A stretch of DNA of 64,000 bases from Lutjanus erythropterus (Eukaryota > Chordata > Actinopteri > Lutjaniformes > Lutjanidae): assembly GCA_020091685.1 (NCBI GenBank), contig CM034601.1, forward strand, positions 11,828,472 to 11,892,471. Direction: 5' to 3'. The translations under genes and the position numbers were made by a program. Positions 63,696-64,000 of the stretch are shown in pieces. The number at the start of each line of letters is the position of its first letter. Position 1 is the stretch's first letter. A model generated the notes under the pieces. That model saw nothing but the letters and a program-made list of their open reading frames with translations, was not told where the DNA came from and did no database searches.

Positions 63696-63917
63696 GTGAG
63701 TCAGGGTGGAAGCATTTACAGGTATGATGAACTCAATGCAGACACTCGCTGCAATATTTGTAATGCAAAATACAAAGCTGGGGAGGGCAACACGTCTAAC
63801 CAAACTCAAAATACAGTTCATCTTAAGGCTGAAGCATGCATTGTTTTGCAAAGCCTGAAAACCGAGTGTCTTGCAGCAGCTGCAGCTAACGTTAGCACGC
63901 CTGCAGCCATCATCTAA
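63696..63917 (+). pseudogene. decayed BED-type zinc finger fragment of a hAT-like transposase
   Basis: The 73-codon frame contains RYDELNADTRCNIC, then AKYKAGEGNTSN, then HLKAE. C19, C22, H42 and C48 sit where a BED finger has its zinc ligands (Cx2C, then H with a later H or C), and GNTSN before HLK is a common signature of hAT/ZBED transposases. The normal final His/Cys spacing is slightly altered, the usual aromatic pair before the first Cys is weak, and the frame then runs into an Ala-rich tail and a stop at 63915..63917. No catalytic region follows before the window ends. Best read as an old transposon fragment. Known function of the domain: DNA binding at transposon ends. The overlapping minus-strand frame is a shadow. 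Confidence 0.5.
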
Positions 63918-64000
63918 ACAGTGTAACTTAACCCCTCCTCTTTTCACTGTCTTGGTTGATGCTGACTTATCGTTTTTAAAGCGTTAGCTTGCACTTAGCT
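63918..64000. other. window end, nothing recognised
   Basis: Intron 3 of jade2 apparently continues past the end. Confidence 0.5.

Overview
The window looks like part of a very large, transposon-riddled intronic region of a teleost fish gene. Evidence for a fish: tRNA-headed SINE copies, Tc1-type elements, TTAA-flanked palindromic elements, and long CA/GT microsatellites of the kind common in ray-finned fish. Nothing bacterial or viral was seen. Almost all open reading frames of 60 codons or more are chance frames in simple repeats or transposons.

The only gene I can support is jade2 (PHF15 family) on the plus strand. Two coding exons are clear. Exon 24200..24263 carries the start codon and the MESEKKRRKY / SDTTD N-terminus. 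Exon 36825..36910 continues in phase from an S codon split across the intron and ends in KKPSE, just before the VFRTDL sequence expected in the next exon. That next exon was not found, so the following intron runs at least 27 kb to the window end. The intron between the two exons is about 12.6 kb. The 24 kb before the start codon must be intron 1 and/or upstream DNA; I could not identify a 5' untranslated exon or promoter. JADE2 is known as a scaffold of the HBO1/KAT7 histone acetyltransferase complex and as an E3 ligase acting on LSD1/KDM1A. The PHD fingers that do this lie outside the window.

Layout. 1-24 kb: no recognised gene; DNA-transposon fragments (1-258, 6366-6650), a (CA)n/(GT)n inverted pair (4137-4358), a decayed GACA array (7797-8041), a TTAA-flanked palindrome (9659-9884), three members of a 'ctgcaacgatta' element family (one at 28.7 kb), and several SINEs. 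24.1-24.35 kb: the start-codon exon, squeezed between a CCCT microsatellite and a GT/G run. 24.9-28.06 kb: a 3.1 kb composite repeat of tandem ~770 bp units with a foldback inserted in it and a CpG-dense tail. 28.3-36.8 kb: more nested transposons plus possible conserved noncoding blocks. 36.8 kb: second coding exon. 37-64 kb: a Tc1-type remnant (37385-38539) and its small derivative (46077-46307), a second perfect palindrome (46553-46721), a 1.2 kb TTAA-flanked foldback with a SINE in one arm (49274-50486), CNE-like blocks, microsatellites, and at the end a decayed BED-type zinc finger from a hAT-like transposase (63696-63917).

No new enzymatic or defence system is visible. The interest lies in how the repeats are nested, in repeat-derived regulatory-type motifs, and in the repeat setting of the first coding exon.
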